64,000 nt of DNA from CAZTHM01 sp041946825 (GTDB lineage Bacteria; Acidobacteriota; Terriglobia; UBA7540): NCBI GenBank assembly GCA_041946825.1, contig JBHGBD010000022.1, forward strand, positions 17,504 to 81,503. Reading direction: 5' to 3'. Each line of letters starts with the position of its first letter. Within the stretch, counting starts at the first letter, position 1. Shown in pieces: positions 55,779 to 63,683 of this stretch. Made by a program: the position numbers and the translations under genes. The notes beneath the pieces were generated by a model. That model searched no databases and was not told where the DNA came from. It saw nothing but the letters and a program-made list of their open reading frames with translations.

Positions 55779-55929
55779 AAGGGAGCGCGTTTTGACCCGG
55801 CACCGGCAGCGAGGGATTGCCGAAATCAGGTCTCGAAACGGGAGGGAGCGAATCCCTGCCGTTCGCCGTCGCGGGATGCTCGCCAGCATTGCCCGCACTT
55901 TCCATGACCGGATTCGCTCCCATAACCAT

Positions 55930-55969
55930 GTGCTGTCGCGTGACGTTAAGTGCTGTCGCGTGCTGTCAC
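55930..55969. repeat. Iteron-like direct repeats upstream of the replication gene
   Basis: GTGCTGTCGCGTG occurs at 55930-55942 and again at 55950-55962 (20 bases apart), and a shorter GTGCTGTCAC follows at 55960-55969. Their place between the small Cys gene and the replication-like gene fits an initiator-binding site or origin. The repeats overlap the 3' end of the small gene. Confidence 0.5.
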
Positions 55970-56182
55970 CGTTCCCTGGGCATTGACCGTGCTTTCGAGG
56001 AGATCGCCAGAAACTGTGACGCCACGTGTTGTCATGCATTGCTTGCACAGGTGGCCCAAGTTGACCCAGGCCTTTCCACGAGATTTCCGAGATTTGCCGA
56101 CTTCGACCAGGGAAAGTCCTATGGCGAACAGTTGCCCGGAGTGATTCTGCCCTTCGCCGTCGCACTGGAATTGCCTGGACAC
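55946..56182 (-). CDS. 78-aa Cys-containing small protein of the element
   Basis: GTG at 56182 has a strong ribosome site AAGGAGG seven bases upstream, which is the main reason to accept it. The product begins VSRQFQCDGEGQNHSGQLFA, continues LSLVEVGKSRKSRGK, and has LCKQCM at residues 45-50. The layout (Cys pair, about 40 residues, CxxC) is that of a zinc ribbon in which the second Cys of the first pair is Glu. Its direction matches the replication-like gene, and it may be first in that operon. Function unknown. Confidence 0.55.
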   Translation of the reverse strand: MSRQFQCDGEGQNHSGQLFAIGLSLVEVGKSRKSRGKAWVNLGHLCKQCMTTRGVTVSGDLLESTVNAQGTVTARDST

Positions 56183-56398
56183 CTATTTCCTCCTTCTCCT
56201 CGATGCTCGCAGTCGGCGCTCCAACTTGCGGATATTTGCACGCAGGGCGGGGCGCAACCATGCAGGCGTATTCGGCGAGCGTAGCGCCGCACGCCATCCG
56301 CGAAGCCGCAAACGCGGGTCTCGGTCCAAGCTCTTTGCCATCGTTCCTCCTAGCTGGCCTTATTCGGCCAAATACGAGTAGTATTATGGGGCCGAGCT

Positions 56399-57148
56399 AT
56401 GAAGCCCCCCACTTCACTGCCGCGAGGAGTGCGCCGCAGTTCCGTACAATTCCGCGAAAAGAGTCGGGAACTTCCGCATAAGTCTGGATCGGGTTCCCGA
56501 AGGAAGGCCGCAAAATCCAGAAAAGTGCGTAGAGCCCCTACAACCCTCTTGACAGCCTCGAAGACGAAAGGGCGGAAACCAAGGATTAACGCCGCTCAAG
56601 TGCTGTTGGCTTCAAACCGGCTCCATGCGTCATTTGAATCTCATGCGGAACGGATAGACTGGGGTAAATTTGTCGCCGCAAAGTCCGAGGAAGATTTGAA
56701 GGCGGCTCTGGATGTAGCCAGTTGGAATCAACTCACGTCAGACTTGCGAACGAAAGGTCGCCAAGAACAGATTCGAATTCTCCGCGACCTAACGGCCAAA
56801 CTTGCAGCCAGTGCGGAACTTGAAACCATACTCCGGCCCCGCTTCGGACTCATTCTTGAAATCCTCAACGATCCCAAATTTCCACATACAAATCGAAACG
56901 CACAGCTTCGCTTCCTATCAGATTCTCTGGCTGGAGACGGGATAATCAGGCCACGGCGCTCTAGAGATATTTGCGCTCAACAGCGGAAGCGGCATAACCC
57001 CGAACACGAAATCATCCGGCGCGAGTTCTATATCGAATGCACGTGTGGTTACAAAGGACCGGCCTTAAACGGTGGATGCAAAGAGTGCGCTACCCAGAAA
57101 TTGGCTGCCAAAGCGGGCTCCCTTCAAGGCGTCCACTCTATCAAGTAG
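56399..57148 (+). CDS. Hypothetical protein with basic N-terminus and C-terminal zinc ribbon
   Basis: 249 residues. The first about 70 are very rich in Arg, Lys and Ser. The middle (about 80-190) is a helical region with NRLHASFESHAERIDW and ILRDLTAKLAASAELETILR. The C-terminus has CTCGYKGPALNGGCKEC with Cys at 214, 216, 227 and 230, a likely zinc-binding knuckle. It is transcribed away from the replication operon. I do not recognise the family; DNA binding is a guess from the basic and zinc-ribbon parts. Confidence 0.65.
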   Translation: MKPPTSLPRGVRRSSVQFREKSRELPHKSGSGSRRKAAKSRKVRRAPTTLLTASKTKGRKPRINAAQVLLASNRLHASFESHAERIDWGKFVAAKSEEDLKAALDVASWNQLTSDLRTKGRQEQIRILRDLTAKLAASAELETILRPRFGLILEILNDPKFPHTNRNAQLRFLSDSLAGDGIIRPRRSRDICAQQRKRHNPEHEIIRREFYIECTCGYKGPALNGGCKECATQKLAAKAGSLQGVHSIK

Positions 57149-57245
57149 GGTTTCTCGGGGAGAAGTCTAAGGGCTTAATGAGAGGAACTGCCCGACAAAC
57201 CTGGATTTGGAACCAAGAATGAGGCGCGATTGCATTCTATATGGT

Positions 57246-57265
57246 TTCCTCGCGCGCGCGAGGAA
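57246..57265. repeat. Perfect 20-bp palindrome
   Basis: TTCCTCGCGC followed at once by its exact reverse complement, with no spacer. It lies between the 249-aa gene and the next small gene. It could be a dimeric regulator site, a methylation-sensitive site or part of a transfer or resolution site. Confidence 0.6.
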
Positions 57266-57387
57266 GCGGCAGCGGGGCAGCAAACCCGTGCCGCCGAGAG
57301 TAGACATAATGTCGTCTGTTATATTTCTCTTGTCAACCACACCAAGTACAGATACCATTCCGGTATTACATCTGACCCGGAGGTCTT

Positions 57388-57558
57388 ATGCCGAGAGAAT
57401 GGCGTCGCAAGAAGGGAAGCGATACGTGGCATTGGTGCAGCAACTGCTCCAATTGGCCCACGTCCGATTATGAGGTTAGCTACACTAAGCCGACCTACGG
57501 AGAACTCGATAACGAGTGCAAGGCCAAAGAACAAGCTGGAACCTGCAAGTCATCTTAA
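57388..57558 (+). CDS. 56-aa zinc-binding-like small protein
   Basis: ATG 57388 is preceded by CCGGAGG, four bases away. The product, MPREWRRKKGSDTWHWCSNC then SNWPTSDYEVSYTKPT, has a CxxC at residues 17-20, an aromatic core and two more Cys at 44 and 53. This looks like a small conserved zinc protein rather than a chance frame. It is encoded about 90 bases before the restriction-modification gene, on the same strand, and might be part of that cassette. Confidence 0.72.
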   Translation: MPREWRRKKGSDTWHWCSNCSNWPTSDYEVSYTKPTYGELDNECKAKEQAGTCKSS

Positions 57559-57646
57559 CTGGCCAGGCTATTTAAGAACGCACATACCGCTTCCATACAG
57601 CGGGCAAATCGACCGTGTTCATTGCCCATGAACGCTCTTAGGATTC

Positions 57647-60600
57647 ATGGCCGCTAACCCGATTGAGGCCTACCGCCGACAAATCGAGAAAGAACTGCAA
57701 GCCGGGAATGCCACAGAGCACACTCACCGGCCCGCGTTGAAGAGTCTCATTGAATCGCTGGCCCCTGGAGTCACTGCTACCAACGAGCCCAAGCAAGTTG
57801 AATGCGGGGCTCCCGATTTCATCATCTCCCGCAAAGCGGTGCACGGTCCGGTCACTCTCGGCCACATTGAAGCGAAAGACGTAGGGAAGCCCCTGGATGA
57901 AATCGAGCGGACCGACCAGTTGAAGCGGTATCTCCCGGCCCTGCCCAATTTGATTCTTACCGACTACCTGGAATTCCGCTGGTACGTCAATGGAGAGCAT
58001 CGGCACACGGCCCGGCTTGCCCGCGTTGCGAAGGGCGGAAAGCTCGCCCCGGAGAAGGACAGACCGGAAGCCACAAGCGATTTGCTGACAGGGTTTCTTA
58101 CTCAGGAAGCCCAACCCATCAATGACCCCAAAGCCCTTGCTCTTCGCATGGCCCGGCTCACGCACTTCATCCGGGACATGATTGTGACCGCCCTTGAGCG
58201 AGATTCGGCCTCTGCCACTCTCCGGGATTTGCACAACGCTTTTGAAAAGGCCCTGATTCCCGACCTGCCGATCCCGCAGTTTGCGGACATGTTCGCCCAA
58301 ACGCTCGCTTATGGTCTGTTCGCGGCCCGCTGCAATCATCATGGGCTGAAGGGCTCTTTCAAGCGGTTAGGTGCAGCATCGGAAATTCCGAAAACCAATC
58401 CCTTCCTTCGCCAACTCTTTGAAACCATCACCGGCACGGCGCTTGATGAAGAGCCTTACGCGGGATTCGTAGATGACCTGGCCCAACTCTTGGCCGACAC
58501 GGAGATTGATGCTGTGCTCGCCGACTTCGGCAAGCGGACGGCTCGCCAAGACCCGGTAGTCCACTTCTACGAAACGTTCCTTGCGGCCTATGACCCCAAG
58601 TTGCGCGAATCGCGGGGAGTGTATTACACCCCGGAACCGGTAGTTTCCTACCTTGTGCGGTCCGTGGATTATCTCTTGAAGACGCGCTTCTGTTGCCCAA
58701 ACGGACTTGCAGATACAGCCACAGTTGAATATGAGCGGGAGGAAGAAAGTGGCGCCGGGCTTCAGCCCGGCAAGGACGGAAAGAAAGTCAAAGCCACTTC
58801 CCCGCGTGTTCTGATTCTTGACCCCGCGTGCGGGACCGGAACGTTTCTCTACACCGTCATAGATCACATCCGCGATGAATTCATGCGGCAAGGCAACGCC
58901 GGCATGTGGTCGGGCTACGTGCGGAATCACTTGCTGCCCCGCATCTTCGGCTTTGAATTGTTGATGGCCCCTTACGCTGTGGCTCATTTCAAGTTGGGGA
59001 TGCAGCTCGCCGGACACGACCTCTCACCCGCGCAGCGGGAGAAGTGGGCCTATGACTTTTCCGGGGGAGAACGCTTGGGCGTGTTTCTCACGAACACACT
59101 TGAAGAGGCGGAGCGCAGAGCGGAAACCCTCTTCGGCCCACTGCGCGTGATAACGCAAGAAGCGAACGCGGCCTCAGAAATTAAGCGCAACATGCCGATC
59201 CTTGCGGTAATCGGCAACCCGCCCTATTCAGGCCACTCCGCCAACCGGAGTTGGGAAGTCAAGAACGGCAAAAAGGAACTGACGCTCATCGGGCGACTGA
59301 TTCAGGATTATTACAAAGTGGACGGCCAGCCTCTTGGAGAAAAAAACCCCAAGTGGCTCCAGGATGATTACGTGAAATTCCTTCGCTGGGGCCAGTGGCG
59401 CATTGAGCGGACCGGCGCGGGAATTTTGGCCTTTATCACGAATCACGGTTACCTGGACAACCCAACGTTTCGCGGAATGCGCCGATCATTGATGAATCTC
59501 TTCACTGACATTTACGTGTTGGATTTGCACGGCAACAGCAAAAAGAAAGAGCGGGCGCCAGATGGCTCCCCTGATGAAAACGTCTTTGACATCCAACAAG
59601 GGGTGACTCTCGGAATCTTTGTCAAAGAGCTGAACAAGGCAGGCCCGGCCAAGGTGTATCACGCGGACCTCTGGGGCCAGAGAGAGCGCAAATACGAATA
59701 CCTTTTCGAGGCTGACATTCACGAATCACATTGGAGTGAGCTTTCCCCAAGGGGTCCCGCGTATTTCTTCGTGCCTCAGAATCAGGAAATGCTTGGAGAA
59801 TACCAGAGTGGTCGGAAGATTTCTGAAATCTTCTCATTGAATTCAGTTGGGATTGTGACAGCACGCGACAACCTTGCGGTTGGATGGTCGAGCGAGCAAG
59901 TTTGGGAAACGGTCAAGGACTTTGTGAGCTTGAGCCCTGAAGACGCACGCGGGAAGTATGCGTTGGGCAAGGATGCCAGGGATTGGAAAGTGGACTTTGC
60001 TCAAGAGGATGTTAGGTCAAGTGGGCCGAAGCCTGAGAATATCACCCGTCTCTTGTACCGCCCCTTTGACAATCGGTTCACGTACTACACCGGCAGAAGT
60101 AGAGGGTTTATCTGTATGCCCCGGCCCGAAGTAATGCCGAACATGATCACGGGGCAGAATGTTGGATTGGTTTGGACTCGCCCCATGAGCCCGAACTATG
60201 AATTCTCCGTTACCAGCACGCGCTTTGTGATTGATCAATGTGCTGTGGGGAATAAGACCGCCGGGGCGGGCATATCCTATCTGGGGCCACTTTACCTCTA
60301 CAGTTCAAAAGACGGGAAGAAAGGGCAACAAATTCGACTTCACGAACACAAAACTGAAAGTGAAAAACGGGAATCTAACCTAAACCCAAATCTTGTTTCA
60401 GACCTGGAGACGAGGTTGCTGCTTTCGTTTATCTCAGAGGGCAATGGCGATTTGAAAAAGACGTTCGGGCCGGAAGACGTTTTTGATTACATCTACGCAG
60501 TCTTCCACTCTCCAACTTACCGGACCCGCTACGCGGAATTTCTCAAGAGCGATTTCCCTCGCGTGCCCCTCACTTCGGATGTGAAGCTATTCCGTTCACT

Positions 60601-61072
60601 TTGTGGCTTGGGCGCGGACCTTGTCGCGCTGCATTTGCTCGAGTCGCCAAAGCTCGCCAAGCCCATTGCGCGCTTTCCCGTCAAAGGTGCGAATCAGGTT
60701 GAAAAGGGCTTCCCGAAATATGTTGCTCCCGGCGAGCCGGAGCCGGGCACAGGCAAGCTTCTCAAAGAGGGCCGGGTGTACATCAACTCCCTCACCCCCG
60801 GCCCCTCTCCCTCTGGGAGAGGGAAGGCCCGCGAAGTGGGACAGGGCGAGGGGAAAGGGACGGGCCAATACTTCGAAGGGATCCCGCCCGAAGTCTGGAA
60901 TTTCCACATCGGCGGCTATCAAGTCTGCGATAAGTGGCTCAAAGACCGGCGTGGCCGCACCTTGACCTATGAGGACCTGGAGCACTACTGCAAAGTCGTC
61001 ACGGCCCTGAGTGAAACCATCCGCCTCATGGCGGAAATCGACGCGGCCATCCCCAGGTGGCCGATTGCTTGA
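57647..61072 (+). CDS. Type ISP-like single-chain restriction-modification enzyme (N6-adenine methylase)
   Basis: 1141 residues. The N-terminal part has a PD-(D/E)xK-type nuclease pattern, GAPDFIISR then LGHIEAKD. The methylase core holds motif I DPACGTGTF (Asp392) and motif IV NPPYSG (Asn524), which mark N6-adenine methylation; GVYYTPEPVVSYLVRS precedes motif I. The target-recognition part follows (about 700-1100). No helicase motifs were found, which departs from classical Type ISP enzymes. A repeat-derived stretch (about 1048-1071, SLTPGPSPSGRG and onwards) and GLQPGKDGKK near residue 370 appear to be in-frame insertions. It would mark host DNA and cut unmodified DNA. Confidence 0.85.
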   Translation: MAANPIEAYRRQIEKELQAGNATEHTHRPALKSLIESLAPGVTATNEPKQVECGAPDFIISRKAVHGPVTLGHIEAKDVGKPLDEIERTDQLKRYLPALPNLILTDYLEFRWYVNGEHRHTARLARVAKGGKLAPEKDRPEATSDLLTGFLTQEAQPINDPKALALRMARLTHFIRDMIVTALERDSASATLRDLHNAFEKALIPDLPIPQFADMFAQTLAYGLFAARCNHHGLKGSFKRLGAASEIPKTNPFLRQLFETITGTALDEEPYAGFVDDLAQLLADTEIDAVLADFGKRTARQDPVVHFYETFLAAYDPKLRESRGVYYTPEPVVSYLVRSVDYLLKTRFCCPNGLADTATVEYEREEESGAGLQPGKDGKKVKATSPRVLILDPACGTGTFLYTVIDHIRDEFMRQGNAGMWSGYVRNHLLPRIFGFELLMAPYAVAHFKLGMQLAGHDLSPAQREKWAYDFSGGERLGVFLTNTLEEAERRAETLFGPLRVITQEANAASEIKRNMPILAVIGNPPYSGHSANRSWEVKNGKKELTLIGRLIQDYYKVDGQPLGEKNPKWLQDDYVKFLRWGQWRIERTGAGILAFITNHGYLDNPTFRGMRRSLMNLFTDIYVLDLHGNSKKKERAPDGSPDENVFDIQQGVTLGIFVKELNKAGPAKVYHADLWGQRERKYEYLFEADIHESHWSELSPRGPAYFFVPQNQEMLGEYQSGRKISEIFSLNSVGIVTARDNLAVGWSSEQVWETVKDFVSLSPEDARGKYALGKDARDWKVDFAQEDVRSSGPKPENITRLLYRPFDNRFTYYTGRSRGFICMPRPEVMPNMITGQNVGLVWTRPMSPNYEFSVTSTRFVIDQCAVGNKTAGAGISYLGPLYLYSSKDGKKGQQIRLHEHKTESEKRESNLNPNLVSDLETRLLLSFISEGNGDLKKTFGPEDVFDYIYAVFHSPTYRTRYAEFLKSDFPRVPLTSDVKLFRSLCGLGADLVALHLLESPKLAKPIARFPVKGANQVEKGFPKYVAPGEPEPGTGKLLKEGRVYINSLTPGPSPSGRGKAREVGQGEGKGTGQYFEGIPPEVWNFHIGGYQVCDKWLKDRRGRTLTYEDLEHYCKVVTALSETIRLMAEIDAAIPRWPIA
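58754..58771. repeat. Small hairpin inserted in frame in the methylase gene
   Basis: GCCGGGC (58754-58760), four bases, then GCCCGGC (58765-58771). The encoded AGLQPGK lies in a variable loop before motif I, in keeping with a short palindromic repeat that landed in frame. Confidence 0.45.
60788..60858. repeat. Palindromic repeat element inserted in frame near the 3' end of the methylase gene
   Basis: The centre is CCCTCTCCC (60803-60811), TCT, GGGAGAGGG (60815-60823), with outer arms CCCTCACCC and GGGCGAGGG. The flanking protein reads VYIN and then TGQYFEGIPPEVWNFHIGGY, which would join smoothly without the insert. It encodes about 24 residues that do not look like a folded part. Confidence 0.65.
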
Positions 61073-61098
61073 TTAAAGGCAGGTTCTAAATACCGGAG

Positions 61099-62400
61099 AT
61101 GACCCCAATCGAGAATTCAAGGTTAGTACTACAGGACCTGTTCAGGCTTTGGGATGAACGTGCTCATTCTTACGGCCCGGTCCTATACGGGGCCGCGTTC
61201 GCAGAACAACTGAAGACTTGGAAAGTTGTACTCGCCTTCTTCTTGCCCTTGCACAAGGAGAACTGCACCGAAACAGAACTGACCGCTGATTACGGGGACT
61301 TCCGAATCGCACGCGGCATCCTCTCCCTTGACGAAGCCAAGAAGGTTTTTAGTGACATAGTAGAAACTGAAACTCTCTCCTTGCCGAATCTACCCAGAGT
61401 TGCCGTAACTGCCACAATGTATCCGACGTCATCCGTCCGATTCGCCTCCTCTTCGGAGAACCGCTTTCCCATGCGATTCCCGGCCACGGAATTTAGCTTC
61501 AGTCTCTCGGATGCGTGCAAGTCAACCCCGCCACAGGTTAGGTTCTATGCCGTCAACTTACCGTCGTTTCCGCGCGGGGACATCGCGATTGAGGACATAC
61601 TAAAAGTGCATCTGGGGGGATTCGGGGCGTACTGCGGAACGGTGATAGCCCTCGCGCCAGACTACCGAGCACGGATTTCCGAACTGCGCTTGTCCACAAA
61701 AGGGGTGCAAGTTCTGATTGAGTGCCTCTCTGCAATTCAAGATGACCTTATTGGAAAGCTCTATTATGAAACGGATGACGGCAAGGTACTTCATGGAGAC
61801 CTGCTGTTCAAAGATAACCAAGCAGAGTTTGCCGCCAGCGGGTTCCCTCGCGAACTCACGCTTGGGTTGCTCTCGAAGATGGATGGAAACCTGATCGATG
61901 AAAGGACTTTCTATTCGGGTGCCACGTACTCTCAGGCTGGGGTTGTTCTCCAGGCCACGGAGGAAGATATAGAGCGCCTCATCTTGGGTGGAGAAACTAG
62001 CACTCTCGAATTCAAGAAAGAATTGCCACGCGAACGCGAGGACTTCGCTTTGGAGGCAGCAGCTTTTGCGAACACTGACGGCGGACGCATTCTAGTCGGA
62101 GTTGAGGACAACGCCCGAATTGTTGGCGCTTCCATCAGCAAGGCCAAAGAAACCATCGCGAACATTTTTCGGGATTACAGCGAGCCAAGTCTTAATTTCG
62201 ACTACGAAGAGGTGACGGTACAGGGAAGCTCTATCATCGTGATCACCGTACCTCCAGGAAAGAACAAGCCCTATGTAGTCAAAGACAAAGGAGTTTATGT
62301 GCGAAGCGGGGCAACAAAGAGGGCAGCAACACGGTACGAGCTTGACCAAATATATAACCAAAAGGGCAGGATGGACGGCCTCTTCGGTCGGACGTTTTGA
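61099..62400 (+). CDS. AlbA_2 (Schlafen-type) domain protein
   Basis: 433 residues starting 26 bases after the restriction-modification stop. Residues about 295-410 are an AlbA_2 domain: LILGGETSTLEFKKEL, AAAFANTDGGRILVGVED, ITVPPGKNKPYVVKDKGVYV (joined by short gaps), and the YVRSGATKRAAT ending. The first about 290 residues are an unfamiliar region with no clear motif. AlbA_2 proteins bind nucleic acids, and related proteins serve in anti-phage and stress responses. Tight coupling to an R-M gene suggests a joint defence cassette, but this is inference. Confidence 0.8.
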   Translation: MTPIENSRLVLQDLFRLWDERAHSYGPVLYGAAFAEQLKTWKVVLAFFLPLHKENCTETELTADYGDFRIARGILSLDEAKKVFSDIVETETLSLPNLPRVAVTATMYPTSSVRFASSSENRFPMRFPATEFSFSLSDACKSTPPQVRFYAVNLPSFPRGDIAIEDILKVHLGGFGAYCGTVIALAPDYRARISELRLSTKGVQVLIECLSAIQDDLIGKLYYETDDGKVLHGDLLFKDNQAEFAASGFPRELTLGLLSKMDGNLIDERTFYSGATYSQAGVVLQATEEDIERLILGGETSTLEFKKELPREREDFALEAAAFANTDGGRILVGVEDNARIVGASISKAKETIANIFRDYSEPSLNFDYEEVTVQGSSIIVITVPPGKNKPYVVKDKGVYVRSGATKRAATRYELDQIYNQKGRMDGLFGRTF

Positions 62401-62517
62401 GTGGGCAAAAGTGGAATTGTTCGCTGTCAGTCCGTCGAGTATAAGGTTTGCTGGTTGCGGCGCAAGGACCGCCGTTGCCGTTTGAGTGAGAAAATAATCC
62501 CGGGAAAGGTTGACCAA

Positions 62518-62721
62518 ATGGCGATTCATGATCTGGCAAGAAAAGAGACGGCGCACGGGACAGTGACGGCGGTCTGGTACGACAGCGAAGAGCAAAACTT
62601 TGTTGTCCAGCATGAATTCGTTCACTTGAGTTTTTACAGGGAAGAATTCGCCGCGTTCTTGGAATGCCTGAACGAGGCCCACAAGAAGTATCGGGAGCAA
62701 CATCATGGGCATCGTGAGTAG
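62518..62721 (+). CDS. 67-aa hypothetical protein
   Basis: ATG 62518 follows GGAAAGG; an upstream start is open in frame but gives an odd Arg/Cys-rich lead. The product has HGTVTAVWYDSEEQNFVVQH and then an acidic-amphipathic helix (EEFAAFLECLNEAHKKYREQ). It overlaps the next small gene by 17 bases. No family is recognised. Small proteins of this size are common beside phage-like replication genes. Confidence 0.5.
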   Translation: MAIHDLARKETAHGTVTAVWYDSEEQNFVVQHEFVHLSFYREEFAAFLECLNEAHKKYREQHHGHRE

Positions 62722-62851
62722 CCTCTACAAAATCGCTCGCATTGCCAATGACGTGAGCGTGCTCGCCAGCGGCAACCCGAAACGCATCGGCAAGCGAATC
62801 ATCAACAAGGCCATCGGGCGGTCCGTGGGAAAACTTCTCTACTTGAAGTAA
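62705..62851 (+). CDS. 48-aa basic small protein
   Basis: ATG 62705 to TAA 62851. The product, MGIVSSLYKIARIANDVSVL then ASGNPKRIGKRIINKAIGRS, is a short amphipathic, strongly basic protein with a SGxPKRIxKR core that I recall from many mobile elements as a conserved unknown. It overlaps the preceding 67-aa frame by 17 bases, which suggests coupling. Role unknown. Confidence 0.6.
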   Translation: MGIVSSLYKIARIANDVSVLASGNPKRIGKRIINKAIGRSVGKLLYLK

Positions 62852-63145
62852 GGCAAGAGTGGCAAGGAATGCTGAGGCACCGGGCTAGAGAAATGCCGTG
62901 AGAAGTCCGAGTTTCCAGAGCATATTCCTTGCTAAAATCACGGCGTAGAAAGCGAGGTTAGCCTTGACCAAGCTTTTGCGATGTGCCTTAAACACCCCAT
63001 GAACAGCGGGGATAACCACGGGCCGAGGTGCTGGAGCAGCCAGCCTGATGACCGATCCGTCAGACGGTGTAGAAGCGTGGTATCGCGGCAAGGCAAGGCG
63101 CGGTAAGGGCTGAGGTCGGGTCAGCCTTTACCATTTGTGTGAAAC
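62852..63145. other. Non-coding stretch with a hairpin
   Basis: About 290 bases with no supported gene; a minus-strand 68-residue frame (62885-63091) has a hydrophobic end but no ribosome site. At the right end, GGTAAGGGCTGA (63102-63113) pairs with TCAGCCTTTACC (63121-63132) through 12 bp, one a G-T pair, with a 7-base loop. It ends 13 bases before the next GTG, so it may be a control hairpin. Confidence 0.5.
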
Positions 63146-63316
63146 GTGGAAGTCCGAACGGCTAAAGAAGCTACCGAGTCTTGCCCCCACTGCAAGGAAG
63201 GCAAGCTCGCGACGTCACCGAGTGGCAAGAATCTTGTCTGCCAAAAGTGTGGGCGCATCGTGGTAAACCCGAAGAAGAAAATACCATCCACCAACCTCAC
63301 GGTGATGGATTCCTGA
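63146..63316 (+). CDS. 56-aa zinc-ribbon protein
   Basis: GTG 63146 to TGA 63316. The product starts VEVRTAKEATESCPHCKEGK and continues LVCQKCGRIVV. Two CxxC pairs (13/16 and 32/35) with a 15-residue spacing make a clear zinc-ribbon fold. No ribosome site is strong, and the hairpin at 63102-63132 lies just ahead. It is encoded next to the GIY-YIG-like gene. Zinc ribbons of this kind can bind nucleic acid or other proteins. Confidence 0.65.
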   Translation: MEVRTAKEATESCPHCKEGKLATSPSGKNLVCQKCGRIVVNPKKKIPSTNLTVMDS

Positions 63317-63341
63317 TTTCAGCTATGAGGAGTTATTCGAC

Positions 63342-63683
63342 GTGGAAAGCGATAATTGGTCGGACTGGCGACCCTTCCCCGACCCGCGACTACGGGGGAT
63401 GCTGCTAGCGCCAATCGGCGCAGGTTGCTATGAACTGCGGCGAAAGGACACCGGCGAGAAAGTTCTTTTCGGGGCGAGCGCCCATGTCGCGGCTAGGATG
63501 AGTAGTTTACTCCCAAAGGGAATTGGAGCAGGCGGACGGCGCAACACCCGGAAGCGCGATTACGTTCTGAAACACTTAGCCCAGATCGAATATCGAACTA
63601 TCGCCTGCGACACTGGACCTTATGCCTTTCGGGTTGAGAAAGGATTCAATCCAAAGCATGGCCCATACCTGTTTCCAACTTGA
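63342..63683 (+). CDS. GIY-YIG-like small protein
   Basis: 113 residues from GTG 63342, preceded by GAGGAG. The sequence GCYELRRKDTGEKVLFGASA, then AARMSSLL, and NTRKRDYVLKHLAQIEYRTI resembles a degenerate GIY-YIG nuclease unit: GCYEL in the place of GIY, LFGAS in the place of YIG, then an Arg on the next helix, with a late Glu in AFRVEKGF. The core residues are only partly conserved, so nuclease activity is uncertain. It lies between the zinc-ribbon gene and the right attachment site. Confidence 0.5.
   Translation: MESDNWSDWRPFPDPRLRGMLLAPIGAGCYELRRKDTGEKVLFGASAHVAARMSSLLPKGIGAGGRRNTRKRDYVLKHLAQIEYRTIACDTGPYAFRVEKGFNPKHGPYLFPT

Noticed and set aside
55656..56297. Minus-strand open frame of 213 codons upstream of the replication-like gene
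   Set aside because: It crosses the inverted repeat and the start of the replication gene and has no motif. The 78-aa frame at 55946-56182 in the same area has a far better ribosome site.
62885..63091. 68-codon minus-strand frame with a hydrophobic end
   Set aside because: No ribosome site, no family pattern and wrong direction for its neighbours; left as non-coding.
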